DNA from: Kroppenstedtia sanguinis | GTDB lineage: Bacteria; Bacillota; Bacilli; Thermoactinomycetales; DSM-45169 | Assembly (NCBI RefSeq): GCF_050433445.1 | Contig: NZ_JBNPXF010000007.1 | Location: forward strand, 1 to 64,000 | DNA: 64,000 nt | Direction: 5' to 3' | Shown here: piece by piece, positions 1 to 7,858 of the stretch | Numbering within the stretch: position 1 is the stretch's first letter | Layout: each line of letters begins with the position of its first letter | Notes under the pieces: model-generated | The model's input: the letters and a program-made list of their open reading frames with translations, nothing else | Told to the model about the DNA's origin: nothing | Databases searched by the model: none | Program-made: the position numbers and the translations under genes

Positions 1-573
1 CGTTCGGTGATTCGCAAAAAACGGCCCTTTTACGGGCGGAAAGCATCCATCCTCTTTCCGAACCGGTTGAATCGAGAGTTTACCGCCGAGGTTCCGTTAC
101 GTCGTCTCGTAACGGATATTACCTACGTTCGAATGGGGAACTCCTTTGCTTACCTGTCGGCAGTACAAGATTTGTATAACAATGAGATCGTTTCCTGGTC
201 CCTGTCGAAGCGTAATGATCTGGAGCTGGTTCTGGATTCGTTGGAGCGGCTTAAGGAGAAAGGATCTCTAAAGGATGTACTTCTACACTCGGATCAAGGT
301 TTTCAGTATACCTCCCGGACGTATGCCCACCGTTTGAAGAGCTACGGGATGTTAGGAAGCCATTCGCGTCGTGGGAATTGCTTTGACAATGCTTGAATCG
401 AATCGTTCTTCTCCCATCTGAAAACAGAGAAGCTTCACCTCACGCAACCAAAGACTTTTGAGGAAGCCTACCAAGCCGTCGAGGAATACATCACCTTCTA
501 CAACCAAGAGCGTTTCCAGAAAAAATTGGGCGACTTTTCCCCTGTTGAGCATCGGGAAAAAGTCGCCGCATAA
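1..573 (+). pseudogene. IS3-family transposase (OrfB, DDE integrase core), interrupted by an in-frame TGA
   Basis: The reading frame is open from the window edge. It shows the integrase core with TDITYV (first catalytic Asp) and HSDQGFQY (second Asp). It then stops at TGA 394-396, directly after the conserved GNCFDNA. Reading through the TGA, the same frame continues with IESFFSHLKTEKLHL, which carries the catalytic Glu, and ends at TAA 571-573 after the usual FYNQERFQKKLG-type tail. The stop replaces the residue that is normally Cys or Trp before IES. The protein is therefore cut off before its third acidic residue and should be inactive unless the stop is suppressed. The N-terminal part lies outside the window. 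Confidence 0.85.
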
Positions 574-614
574 CCGTTCTTTTTTTCATTGTCTACTTGA
601 CGGGGTCAAGACCA
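1..614 (+). mobile_element. Right end of an IS3-family insertion sequence
   Basis: The segment holds the 3' part of an IS3-family integrase-core transposase. About 17 bases after its stop comes a terminal sequence containing TGTCTACTTGACGGGGTCA (590-608), which resembles the terminal inverted repeat of IS3-family elements of the IS150 type. The left end lies outside the window, so the target duplication cannot be checked. The element ends about 31 bp beyond the stop codon of the neighbouring TIM-barrel gene, so it appears to have landed just downstream of that operon. Confidence 0.75.
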
Positions 615-644
615 ATGGACCCTTTGATTTTATATCGAACCGAT

Positions 645-1466
645 TTAGCCGATCGTCTTGAATTTGCGCATGTTTTCGGTGATAGCCACTTCCGTAGGCA
701 GGCGTTCCATGCTGGAAGCACCAAAGAAGCCGACGATCCCTGTGGTGTTTTTCAGAACATAGTCCGCATCCTCAGGTTCAGCGATCGGGCCTCCGTGACA
801 GAGGACGAGGATCTCCGGGTTCACTTCTTTAGCCGCATCATGCATCGCCTGTACTCGCTCCACCGCCTCATCCAGGGTGAGTGCGGTCTTGGCCCCGATG
901 TTGCCGGAAGTAGTCAAGCCGACATGGGGCACCAACACATCCGCTCCCGCTTCGGCCATTTTCCGCGCCTGCTCTTCATCAAAGACATAAGGTGCGGTCA
1001 ACAATCCGAGCTGATTCGCTTCCCGGATCATCTCCACCTCCTTATCAAAACCCATCCCAGTCTCCTCCAGGTTAGCCCGGAAGTTTCCATCCATCAGACC
1101 CACGGTGGGGAAATTTTGCACGCCGGTGAAGCCCATTTCCTTCAATTGTTTCAGGAAGACGGGCATCAGCCGAAAGGGATCGGTGCCGCAGACGCCAGCC
1201 AACACCGGTGTATCCTGGACCACCGGCAATACTTCTGCGGCCATTTCTACCACAATCGCATTGGCATCGCCGTAGGGGAGCAGGCCTGCCAGAGAACCTC
1301 GTCCCGCCATGCGGTAACGACCCGAGTTGTAGATGATGATCAGATCGGTTCCGCCGGCTTCAGCACACTTGGCCGACAGACCCGTCCCCGCTCCCGCCCC
1401 GACGATCGGGCGCCCTTCCTTCACTTCCCCATGTAGACGTTGCAGAGCATCCTCTTTGCTGATCAT
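645..1466 (-). CDS. Phosphoenolpyruvate hydrolase-family TIM-barrel protein (Tm-1 C-terminal half)
   Basis: This 273-residue protein matches the TIM-barrel family annotated as phosphoenolpyruvate hydrolase-like, which forms the C-terminal half of the plant Tm-1 protein. Visible family features are an N-terminal GAGAGTGLSAK stretch, GVCGTDPF, a QNFPTVGLMDG segment and a C-terminal GFFGASSMERLPTE phosphate-binding-like loop. The start at 1466 is chosen because a GAGGAGGG ribosome binding site lies just upstream and because its ATG overlaps the stop of the preceding gene as ATGA. That overlap implies translational coupling to the UPF0261 gene. The enzymatic activity is uncertain, since the family name rests on weak biochemical evidence. 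Confidence 0.85.
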   Translation of the reverse strand: MISKEDALQRLHGEVKEGRPIVGAGAGTGLSAKCAEAGGTDLIIIYNSGRYRMAGRGSLAGLLPYGDANAIVVEMAAEVLPVVQDTPVLAGVCGTDPFRLMPVFLKQLKEMGFTGVQNFPTVGLMDGNFRANLEETGMGFDKEVEMIREANQLGLLTAPYVFDEEQARKMAEAGADVLVPHVGLTTSGNIGAKTALTLDEAVERVQAMHDAAKEVNPEILVLCHGGPIAEPEDADYVLKNTTGIVGFFGASSMERLPTEVAITENMRKFKTIG

Positions 1467-2722
1467 TGGTTTCCCTCCTCTGGTTGTTTGCTCATCCATT
1501 CCGAATAGAGTTGATGGAGGCGTTGCACCATGGCATCTGCAAAGGCCGGATCATTGACATTCATATCCAGCTCATGCACTTCCACCACATCCCGGTCGAT
1601 CTCCTCCCGCAAAGCATGAAACAAGGCTTCATCCGCCGCGGGATCATAGAAGGGTTCCCCCTCTTTGGCAATGGAGGAAACCCCCTTCAGAGGAATGTAC
1701 AGGGCGACAGGCCCCTTTGCTTGGTTAAGCTTGCGAGCGAGGCGCCGGCCCAGCTCCGCACACTCTTCCGGTGTCGTCCGCATCAAAGTGACTGTGGGGT
1801 TGTGCTCAACCAGTCGCCGTTCCAAAAAGGCAGGCGGAACGGTATCCTTAGGCCCAAAGTTTACCATGTCCAGCGCTCCTAGGGAGACCACCTGAGGGAT
1901 GCCTTTCTCACCCGCCACTTCCAAACGTTGCGGACCCGCTGACAGGACGCCACCCACCAGATCATCAGCCAATTCAGTGGTGGTCAGGTCAAACACCCCG
2001 GTGATATAGCCGTCTCGGATCAAGGCCTCCATCGACTGGCCTCCCGTCCCTGTGGCATGAAAAACCAGTACCTCGTAGCCCAGTTCCTCCAGGTGCTTGC
2101 GTCCGGCCTCCACTGCCGGTGTGGTCACCCCAAACATGGATGCCCCAATCAGAGGTTTCTTCTCGGACAAGGCAGGGGCTTTCCCTGTCACCATCCCGGC
2201 AATCCCCTGGGCTGCATTGCTTAAAATCCGGGATGACACCTGGTTGACTCCTGAGATATCGACGACGGAGTACATCATGGTCACATCCACAGCACCGACA
2301 TAGGGGCGTGTCTCCCCTGAAGCCATCGTGGATACCATCAACTTCGGCACCCCTACAGGAAGCTCCCGCATCGCTCTTGTAACCAAAGCGGTGCCCCCAG
2401 AGCCTCCCAATCCCAGTATGCCATCCAACTGTCCCTCTTGGTACATCTTTTTCACAATTGTGGCGGCACCTTCTGCCATCGTGGTGATGGCGGCCCCACG
2501 ATCACGGGCATCGATCAGTTCCTGTAATTCTTTACCCGCTGCCTGAGCCACCTCTTCTCGCCGGATATCAGGCTGAATTTGCGGTTCACCGATCACGCCC
2601 CCGTCGATCAAGAGGGAGTCCACCCTCATTTCTGCAAGCCGCTCCCGGATGAACTGATACTCCATTCCCTTGGTGTCCAAGGTCCCCAACAACACGACCG
2701 TTGCATTTCCATTCTTATTCAT
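1463..2722 (-). CDS. Tm-1-like ATP-binding protein (UPF0261)
   Basis: This 419-residue protein belongs to UPF0261, the family that forms the N-terminal ATP-binding half of the tomato virus-resistance protein Tm-1. Seen in the sequence are the N-terminal LLGTLDTKG motif, a glycine-rich LGLGGSGGTAL loop, LMVSTMASGETRPYVG, and the second Rossmann-like half with FGVTTPAVEAGR and FHATGTGGQSME. The start has a GCGAGGTGA site. Its stop overlaps the start of the TIM-barrel gene by 4 bp, so the two Tm-1 halves are made here as separate, coupled proteins. An acyl-CoA ligase lies 106 bp upstream on the same strand. The cellular role is unknown; degradation of a CoA-linked or organic acid substrate would suit the context but is inference. 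Confidence 0.88.
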   Translation of the reverse strand: MNKNGNATVVLLGTLDTKGMEYQFIRERLAEMRVDSLLIDGGVIGEPQIQPDIRREEVAQAAGKELQELIDARDRGAAITTMAEGAATIVKKMYQEGQLDGILGLGGSGGTALVTRAMRELPVGVPKLMVSTMASGETRPYVGAVDVTMMYSVVDISGVNQVSSRILSNAAQGIAGMVTGKAPALSEKKPLIGASMFGVTTPAVEAGRKHLEELGYEVLVFHATGTGGQSMEALIRDGYITGVFDLTTTELADDLVGGVLSAGPQRLEVAGEKGIPQVVSLGALDMVNFGPKDTVPPAFLERRLVEHNPTVTLMRTTPEECAELGRRLARKLNQAKGPVALYIPLKGVSSIAKEGEPFYDPAADEALFHALREEIDRDVVEVHELDMNVNDPAFADAMVQRLHQLYSEWMSKQPEEGNQ

Positions 2723-2828
2723 TCAGTCACCTCGCCTATGGATTTATTGGCTTGTCCAGTCAAATCCACCAGGCAGTCCTCGACCTTTTCCTTTACTCTG
2801 CACAGCCAAGCGTCCCCCGGTTACGGAT

Positions 2829-4373
2829 TTATCCCTGTGTTGCCTTTTCTTGTTCCTTTTTCTCTTGATTCGCTTGTTCCTTTAGCTCAAATTTTTTCAC
2901 CTTACCCAAACTGTTTTTGGGCAGTTCTTCGAGAAAATGGACTTGAGAAAGCTTGTAAGCCGCCAATTCCTTATGCACATGGGCCAGGATCATCTGCTCC
3001 GTCAAAACCGCGTCCTTTTCCAACACCACGTAGGCCCAGGGCAACTCACCCCACATGTCATCCTTGACACCGACCACAGCCACTTCCCGAACTCCATCCA
3101 GTTTGCGGATCACTCGCTCCACTTCTGCCGGATACACGTTCTCACCTGCGTCAACTAAAATGACATCCTTATACCGATCCACTATGTACAAAAAGCCCTC
3201 TTCGTCAAACTTCCCTGCATCTCCGGTATAATACCAACCATCCCGCAGTACTTTCTTCGTTTCTTCCTCATTGTTCCAATATCTTTGAAACACCTGAAAA
3301 CCGCGACAGACCACTTCCCCGATTTCCCCTGGGAGCAATTCTTTCCCTGTATCCCGGTCGATGATCCGGATTTCCGAGGCCAACGCTTTTCCTATAGAGT
3401 TCATTTTATCCAAGCCCATCTCCGAGCTCCAAAATGTGGCCACTCCGGTAAATTCACTGGCTCCATACATATTGATCATAGTAAAACCGAGTGAATCATA
3501 TTGACGAATCAGTTCGACAGGCACGTCCGATCCCCCAGTAAGAATCGTCCGCAGTGTGCCCAAATCCCGATTGTCCTCCCACAAGGATGGCAACATCAAT
3601 TTCAACATCATCGGAACGGCCATCAATTGGGTAGCTCTTTCTTGTTCCGCAAAATCCCAAATATGCACCGGATGGAACTTCGGCATCAATACCATTGTAA
3701 ACCCTAAGGTCGCAGCGGAAGCAATGGAGACGACTCCGCTGACGTGGAACAGGGGCATCGCGGTCACCATACGATCCTTCTCCCGATAGGTCATAGCGGG
3801 AAATGTGGACACTCCGGAATTAAACAGACTTTGATGAGAACTGAGAACTCCCTTCGGTTTCCCGGTGGTTCCCGAAGTATAGAGGATCACAATCGGATCT
3901 TCTCCTAAAACCTCTACATTCGGTTCCGATACCGGGTTCTGGCGGAAGATCTCTCCATACTGGGGATGAGCGTCCTCACCGAAGCTGGTTTGAATCATAA
4001 CATTTAAAAAATCGAGTTTTTCCAAACCGGAGACCAATGAAGAAAATTCTCCATCATAAAACAGTACCTTCGGTTGACTGTCCTTGACGATCCATTCCAC
4101 TTCAGATGCATTCAATCGAGAGTTCAACGGCACCGCGATCGCCCCGATTTTAGCTGCCGCATAAAATACCGTCGGGAAATAGTGATCAGTAGCACATAGC
4201 AGAGCCACCCGATCCCCTTTACGAACATTTTGAGCCAGGAGGTAGTGAGCCAATTGGTTGACCCGCTGATTAAATTCCCGATAAGTATACCTTTGATCAG
4301 GAGTGACAATAGCTTCTAAGTCTGGAGTGAGGCTGGCGCGATTTTTCAGAATCAATCCCATGGTGACAGTCAT
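2829..4373 (-). CDS. Class I adenylate-forming acyl-CoA ligase (long-chain fatty acid CoA ligase-like)
   Basis: This 514-residue enzyme should activate a carboxylic acid with ATP to an acyl-adenylate and then load it on CoA. The ATP-binding A3 motif YTSGTTGKPKG is at about residues 165-175. It is followed by the MYGASE adenine-binding motif, the YTGDAG motif with its nucleotide-binding Asp, the hinge region around DRYKDVILVDAGENVYPAEVE, and the C-terminal catalytic Lys in LPKNSLGKVKK. Length is typical of the family. A GGAGGTGGAG site precedes the ATG. It is the first gene of a probable three-gene unit with the Tm-1-like genes. Substrate chain length cannot be read from sequence. Cytoplasmic. 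Confidence 0.9.
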   Translation of the reverse strand: MTVTMGLILKNRASLTPDLEAIVTPDQRYTYREFNQRVNQLAHYLLAQNVRKGDRVALLCATDHYFPTVFYAAAKIGAIAVPLNSRLNASEVEWIVKDSQPKVLFYDGEFSSLVSGLEKLDFLNVMIQTSFGEDAHPQYGEIFRQNPVSEPNVEVLGEDPIVILYTSGTTGKPKGVLSSHQSLFNSGVSTFPAMTYREKDRMVTAMPLFHVSGVVSIASAATLGFTMVLMPKFHPVHIWDFAEQERATQLMAVPMMLKLMLPSLWEDNRDLGTLRTILTGGSDVPVELIRQYDSLGFTMINMYGASEFTGVATFWSSEMGLDKMNSIGKALASEIRIIDRDTGKELLPGEIGEVVCRGFQVFQRYWNNEEETKKVLRDGWYYTGDAGKFDEEGFLYIVDRYKDVILVDAGENVYPAEVERVIRKLDGVREVAVVGVKDDMWGELPWAYVVLEKDAVLTEQMILAHVHKELAAYKLSQVHFLEELPKNSLGKVKKFELKEQANQEKKEQEKATQG

Positions 4374-4723
4374 TTCTCCACCTCCAAGTATAAATCCCGA
4401 TGTTGAACCTCAGATAAATCGTAGTGAAATAGTGCTGTCTGGAGCGACGGGTGTCCATAGCCGGGGGGCAGAACTGTACGACTGTCTCCGGTCTCTTCAT
4501 CCCGAGACCGGAACGATGTCAAGTTGGCGAGACTTATACTCTAAGGTCTCCGCAGGTTACACAGGCTACTCCTTCTCTAGATGCCTATACGACAGAAGGA
4601 ATAGTCCCTATCGAGTAATTTAGATCACGGAATATCGACTATTCTACTCTATAAATTCTATACTCCAATCCTTTAAATAGCAAGAATCTCCACCATGAGA
4701 TCCGAGCTCAAAGGCGAACTTTT
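4374..4723. other. Intergenic region upstream of the acyl-CoA ligase
   Basis: This 350-bp stretch between two minus-strand genes contains no convincing gene. Its only clear structure is the 8-bp inverted repeat at 4488-4511 with an adjacent TTGACA, described separately. No terminator for the gene ending at 4724 lies here, because that gene's 3' end faces this region without a hairpin and T tract that I can see. Confidence 0.5.
4488..4522 (-). promoter_or_regulatory. Inverted repeat beside a TTGACA box (possible operator)
   Basis: CCGGTCTC (4488-4495) and GAGACCGG (4504-4511) form a perfect 8-bp inverted repeat with an 8-base spacer. On the minus strand a consensus TTGACA (4522-4517) lies immediately upstream, so the repeat would fall within the spacer of a promoter reading toward the acyl-CoA ligase. 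No good -10 box is visible at 17 bases, which weakens the promoter call. A repressor such as a TetR-type fatty-acid regulator is possible but not shown. No T tract follows, so it is not a terminator. Confidence 0.35.
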
Positions 4724-6130
4724 TTAACTATACCTAGATTTCTTCCGCTTTATCGGCTTCTCTTGGAATGGAGAGGGAGGCGAAATTCCGAGCAGTTTCC
4801 AGTGCCATACCAGCCATCCTCCCCCTCTGCCACTTTCCGAAGGGGGAGAGACATCACCTGCGCCGTTGACCGCTACAACCGCCAGATAGTAGATCCTGCG
4901 GGGGTCCAAAGCCTCGGGATGGGTATATTGGTTGGTGGTCACCTCCGCTCCGTTGGCCAGATCCGCCTGACCTGGAGCTGTCCCCATGTACACCCGATAT
5001 TTGTCCACCTCGGAAGCCCGCCAAGTAAAGGTGAAGCGGCCTTTTATCTCCCGGCTGCATACCGGTTTCCCCGGCTGGGAAGGGGGTATCTGCCCAGGAA
5101 TCGATGGCCGGTAGGAGTCCGAAGGCGCGGTTTCTCCATAGGCGTTATAAGCCACCACCCGGAACTGGGAATCACCCTTTTTCCCTTGGGCACTCCAATG
5201 AGTCCTATTTCCGACATCCACGCTTTCGTAACCCTCGCCCTTGGAAATCAGAACTTTATAACCTTTAGCTCCAGGGACCCGGTTCCAAGTTAGATGGATA
5301 GCGGATCCGTTATCCACCCTGGTTCCCGTGGGAGGCGCTGGCTTCGGAGAATAGGTCAGTTCCAGACGGGGAGCATATTTCCCATCGCGATCAACGCCAG
5401 TGTAAAATTTTCGATAGCTGCCGTCGATTTCTTCATTAGAAGCTTGCATCACCAGACCAGCTGGGTCGTCGGGATGGCCATACCAGTCCTGCACCAGATG
5501 AGTGATATCCCAGTCATACCAACCCTCTGCCGCCCCTGCCGGAAAATCCCTGTCGGCATAGGAGTCACCGATTTCAGGTTGTTTGTTCCAATCGATATCA
5601 GCCGGATTCCAACCGACGGGATGAATCTGGATCGTCGTATCCACAGCGTGGTTGGGATATTCATAGTATTTGTACGCCTTGAATTTGGCTCTAATCAGCA
5701 ATCCCCCCTCCAAGTCCGGAAGTTCGGAGCCAAACTGGATATAAGAACGAGTCTTGCCCACTTGAGTGGCATGGCCCGTCCGCAACTCAGGAGAATGGGG
5801 ATAGTTATAGTCCGGATATTTTTCCTGTACATAGGTGTCCATCTCGGCTTGGATCCGATGTTGCCTGATCCCGACCCCTCGCTCATCGGTGCTTTTCTCA
5901 GCCGGAGGGCTCGATTCTGGGTTTGAGGTCGACTCAGATTCGATTTCCGCCCTTGGGGTTGAATCACCACGGCCTTGTCCTTTTTCTAACTCTGTAACGG
6001 AATGGTTTGGCGTTTCCGGCTTTTCCCCAGCATCGACGAAGCTGATCAAGGGCCAGGGCATCATGGCCCAGAGAATAATAAAGACCAACGTCCATACTTG
6101 GACTCTCCCCCGCTGCTTTCTCTTATTCAT
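4724..6130 (-). CDS. Secreted DNRLRE-domain protein with two fibronectin type III-like repeats
   Basis: This 468-residue protein begins with a basic N-terminus and a hydrophobic segment ending near FVDAG, consistent with a Sec signal peptide. A Pro/Ser/Glu-rich linker follows (about 35-85). Residues about 90-265 form a DNRLRE-type beta domain (DTYVQEKYPDYNYP, WYDWDITHLVQDWY, FYTGVDRDGKYAPRLELTY), as found in the N-termini of large wall-associated and RHS proteins. Two fibronectin III-like repeats follow (about 268-345 and 352-435). The last 30 residues are a basic tail unlike a third repeat, so the protein may be a shortened relic of a larger surface protein. It has its own promoter. The function is unknown; a cell-surface or carbohydrate-binding role is inferred. 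Confidence 0.75.
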   Translation of the reverse strand: MNKRKQRGRVQVWTLVFIILWAMMPWPLISFVDAGEKPETPNHSVTELEKGQGRGDSTPRAEIESESTSNPESSPPAEKSTDERGVGIRQHRIQAEMDTYVQEKYPDYNYPHSPELRTGHATQVGKTRSYIQFGSELPDLEGGLLIRAKFKAYKYYEYPNHAVDTTIQIHPVGWNPADIDWNKQPEIGDSYADRDFPAGAAEGWYDWDITHLVQDWYGHPDDPAGLVMQASNEEIDGSYRKFYTGVDRDGKYAPRLELTYSPKPAPPTGTRVDNGSAIHLTWNRVPGAKGYKVLISKGEGYESVDVGNRTHWSAQGKKGDSQFRVVAYNAYGETAPSDSYRPSIPGQIPPSQPGKPVCSREIKGRFTFTWRASEVDKYRVYMGTAPGQADLANGAEVTTNQYTHPEALDPRRIYYLAVVAVNGAGDVSPPSESGRGGGWLVWHWKLLGISPPSPFQEKPIKRKKSRYS

Positions 6131-6315
6131 CTGTTTTCCTCATTCCTTGATCTCGTTTTACAAAGTAAGATTCGACTCATCATAGAAATGGGTTTTGTCC
6201 TTCTCGGGTCAAAAAGTAGAAATCGGATTCCGAAATATTTTGAACCAGAGGAAACCAGGTGGTTCCTCACCTGAAACCTCTATGTTCCACTTAAAAAATA
6301 AAACCATAGAATGAT

Positions 6316-6344
6316 ATAGTAATACAAATGATTTATCTTATCAA
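6316..6344 (-). promoter_or_regulatory. Sigma-A-type promoter for the DNRLRE gene
   Basis: On the minus strand TTGATA (6344-6339) and TACTAT (6321-6316) are separated by exactly 17 bases in an A+T-rich region. The spacing and the match to both hexamers are good. Transcription would begin near 6309 and leave a leader of about 180 nt before the ATG at 6130. Confidence 0.55.
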
Positions 6345-6520
6345 TGTTATTATACTCATTTAGTAGTATACATCTTTGATTAGATACTGAAGGAACTCTA
6401 TTCAAATTCCTTTACCTGGAGACGCTGTCATAGCGGCGGAGCTACGGATCCATCCCTCCAGACCTGCTTCATCCTATTTTTAGCAAGACAGATACAGATT
6501 CTAGTGCTTCTCCCCTCTCA

Positions 6521-6568
6521 AAACGCAAAGAAAAAAGGACGAGAGAAGATCAACTTCTCCTTCGTCCT
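6521..6568 (-). terminator. Rho-independent terminator without an obvious gene
   Basis: The stem AGGACGA/TCGTCCT extended by GAGAAG/CTTCTC (6536-6568) is followed on the minus strand by TTTTTTCTTT. It would end transcription coming from above 6568, where only a degraded coding tail is visible. Confidence 0.65.
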
Positions 6569-6891
6569 CTTGGCCCAATTCCTACTTCCCTCCCGACAAC
6601 AGGATGGTTTCTTCAAACACCTGCTTGTAAAACGTCCTGCAGTGGGTCACAAATCTTCAGAGTCCCCCTATTTCCCAATCTTCAATCTTTGAGATCAGCA
6701 CACTCTATTTACAATGAGCCTCCCCGCACCAGCGAGCCATTCCTTCCCTCACCGTCTTCATAGGGGTGGGGTCCGACCTGGAGACTACCCAAGCCACATG
6801 TCCATCTGGTCAGATCAAAGCGGTATGGACATCCTCCGTTGGGATGGTGTGCAATTTGGGCACCGAGGTGGGTAGATGGCTTATAAAGAGA

Positions 6892-6927
6892 TTGACGAGG
6901 CAGTTCCCATTAGAACAGCCTCGTCAA
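6892..6927. repeat. Isolated inverted repeat (10 bp plus 4 bp stem)
   Basis: TTGACGAGGC (6892-6901) pairs perfectly with GCCTCGTCAA (6918-6927). Inside them GTTC and GAAC also pair across one A-A mismatch, leaving a 6-base loop. No T tract follows closely on either strand, so a terminator is unlikely. The rest of the window was not found to contain a second copy. Confidence 0.5.
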
Positions 6928-7160
6928 ATTTCCGGTATTTCACTATGTCTAATCACTTCTGATCGTTCACTGATGCAAGAAATACTACCGTCACAACGCC
7001 AGGGTGTCTGCCGAATTCAATACTGCCGTTAACGTGGTGCTAGCCTCTGGAACAATAAACATTGACTGGAGCAAGTTCTTTCGAATACAGAGTCCTTCAC
7101 CGTAAACCCTTCGGAGTCAGAGCTTTAAATCCCCTGGTTATTATGTACCTAGGGTGCTCT

Positions 7161-7616
7161 CTAAGCCGATAGAGGAAGGTTTTCCGCTCTATTTTTCAGG
7201 TATTTGAAATAGGCCATAAAGGCGCGGCGGATTTTCCAGGTGTCCAGGCGGGCTTTGAGGCGATTTACACTCCCACCGACACTGATTTCACAATCACAGG
7301 TGATCTGGACCTGACCTTCCTCTTCTTCTCGAAGCGTGAAGAACACATCCAGGATGGTGTGTGTAAAGAAAAGGCGAACCCCGAAGAGTTCTGATTTCCG
7401 ATAAGCTACGACCTCTCCATGCACTTGCTGTTCTTTCCTGCCAGAGCGGAAATGGAGGATAAATGTGGCGCTCTTCCATTCACCTGTTTCCGGAATATAT
7501 TTGTACGTGATCCGATTCAACCGGGGAACCCACTGCTTCAGCTGTCCTTCCGTCTCCAAATAATCAAACAGATGTTCCGGTGTGGTCTGGGCATAAGTCT
7601 CCATCGATAGATGCAT
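7161..7616 (-). CDS. SRPBCC (START-like) domain protein
   Basis: This 151-residue protein has the layout of the SRPBCC/polyketide-cyclase superfamily: an N-terminal strand (SMETYAQTTPEHLFDYL), a central run of beta strands with TGEWKSATFILHF and HGEVVAYRKSELFGVRLFF, and a C-terminal amphipathic helix (LKARLDTWKIRRAFMAYFKYLKNRAENL). Such proteins bind hydrophobic ligands or lipids in a deep cavity; no ligand can be named here. The ATG at 7616 is preferred over an upstream in-frame start because AAGGAGGAGG lies eight bases before it. It follows the ATP-grasp gene on the same strand, but a terminator at 7794-7830 separates them. Confidence 0.75.
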   Translation of the reverse strand: MHLSMETYAQTTPEHLFDYLETEGQLKQWVPRLNRITYKYIPETGEWKSATFILHFRSGRKEQQVHGEVVAYRKSELFGVRLFFTHTILDVFFTLREEEEGQVQITCDCEISVGGSVNRLKARLDTWKIRRAFMAYFKYLKNRAENLPLSA

Positions 7617-7793
7617 ACTTTTCCTCCTCCTTGACCCTGTAGGCCGTTTTCTCTGTTTTTTTCCGTACAGACCGACCTTGTCCATACGGTCAATAATCAT
7701 AACCCCTTTATTCCCTATCGTAAACTAACATATTTTCACAATCCGTAGGATTCCTTGTCCCAGAGGTTATACAGCGTGTTTTCCCACCTTTAC

Positions 7794-7830
7794 AAAAAAC
7801 CTCTCCAGGATGCAAATCCCAAAAGAGGTT
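7794..7830 (-). terminator. Rho-independent terminator of the ATP-grasp gene
   Basis: On the minus strand AACCTCT and AGAGGTT (7830-7824 with 7804-7798) pair around an inner GGAT/ATCC helix and are followed by a T-rich run. The hairpin lies 29 bp beyond the stop of the glutathionylspermidine-synthase-like gene. Confidence 0.65.
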
Positions 7831-7858
7831 AAATTTCCGAATATAAAAATGGATAAAA

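Larger units (their letters stand above)
6131..7160. other. 1-kb gap with promoter, orphan terminator and hairpin, no intact gene
   Basis: Apart from the promoter at 6316-6344 I find no intact gene here. A strong minus-strand terminator (6521-6568) has no complete gene in front of it. Just upstream of it, a 24-codon open stretch ending at 6582 (RTFYKQVFEETILLSGGK, then stop) looks like the tail of a decayed minus-strand gene. A second hairpin lies at 6892-6927. The open frames on the plus strand have composition unlike the neighbouring genes and no ribosome binding sites. Confidence 0.5.

Noticed and set aside
597..1436. 279-residue plus-strand reading frame opposite the TIM-barrel gene
   Set aside because: Antisense shadow of a well-supported family member; no ribosome binding site and implausible composition.
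6504..7032. Plus-strand reading frames in the 6.1-7.2 kb gap
   Set aside because: The first overlaps the minus-strand terminator, the second spans the isolated hairpin; no ribosome binding sites and no family features.
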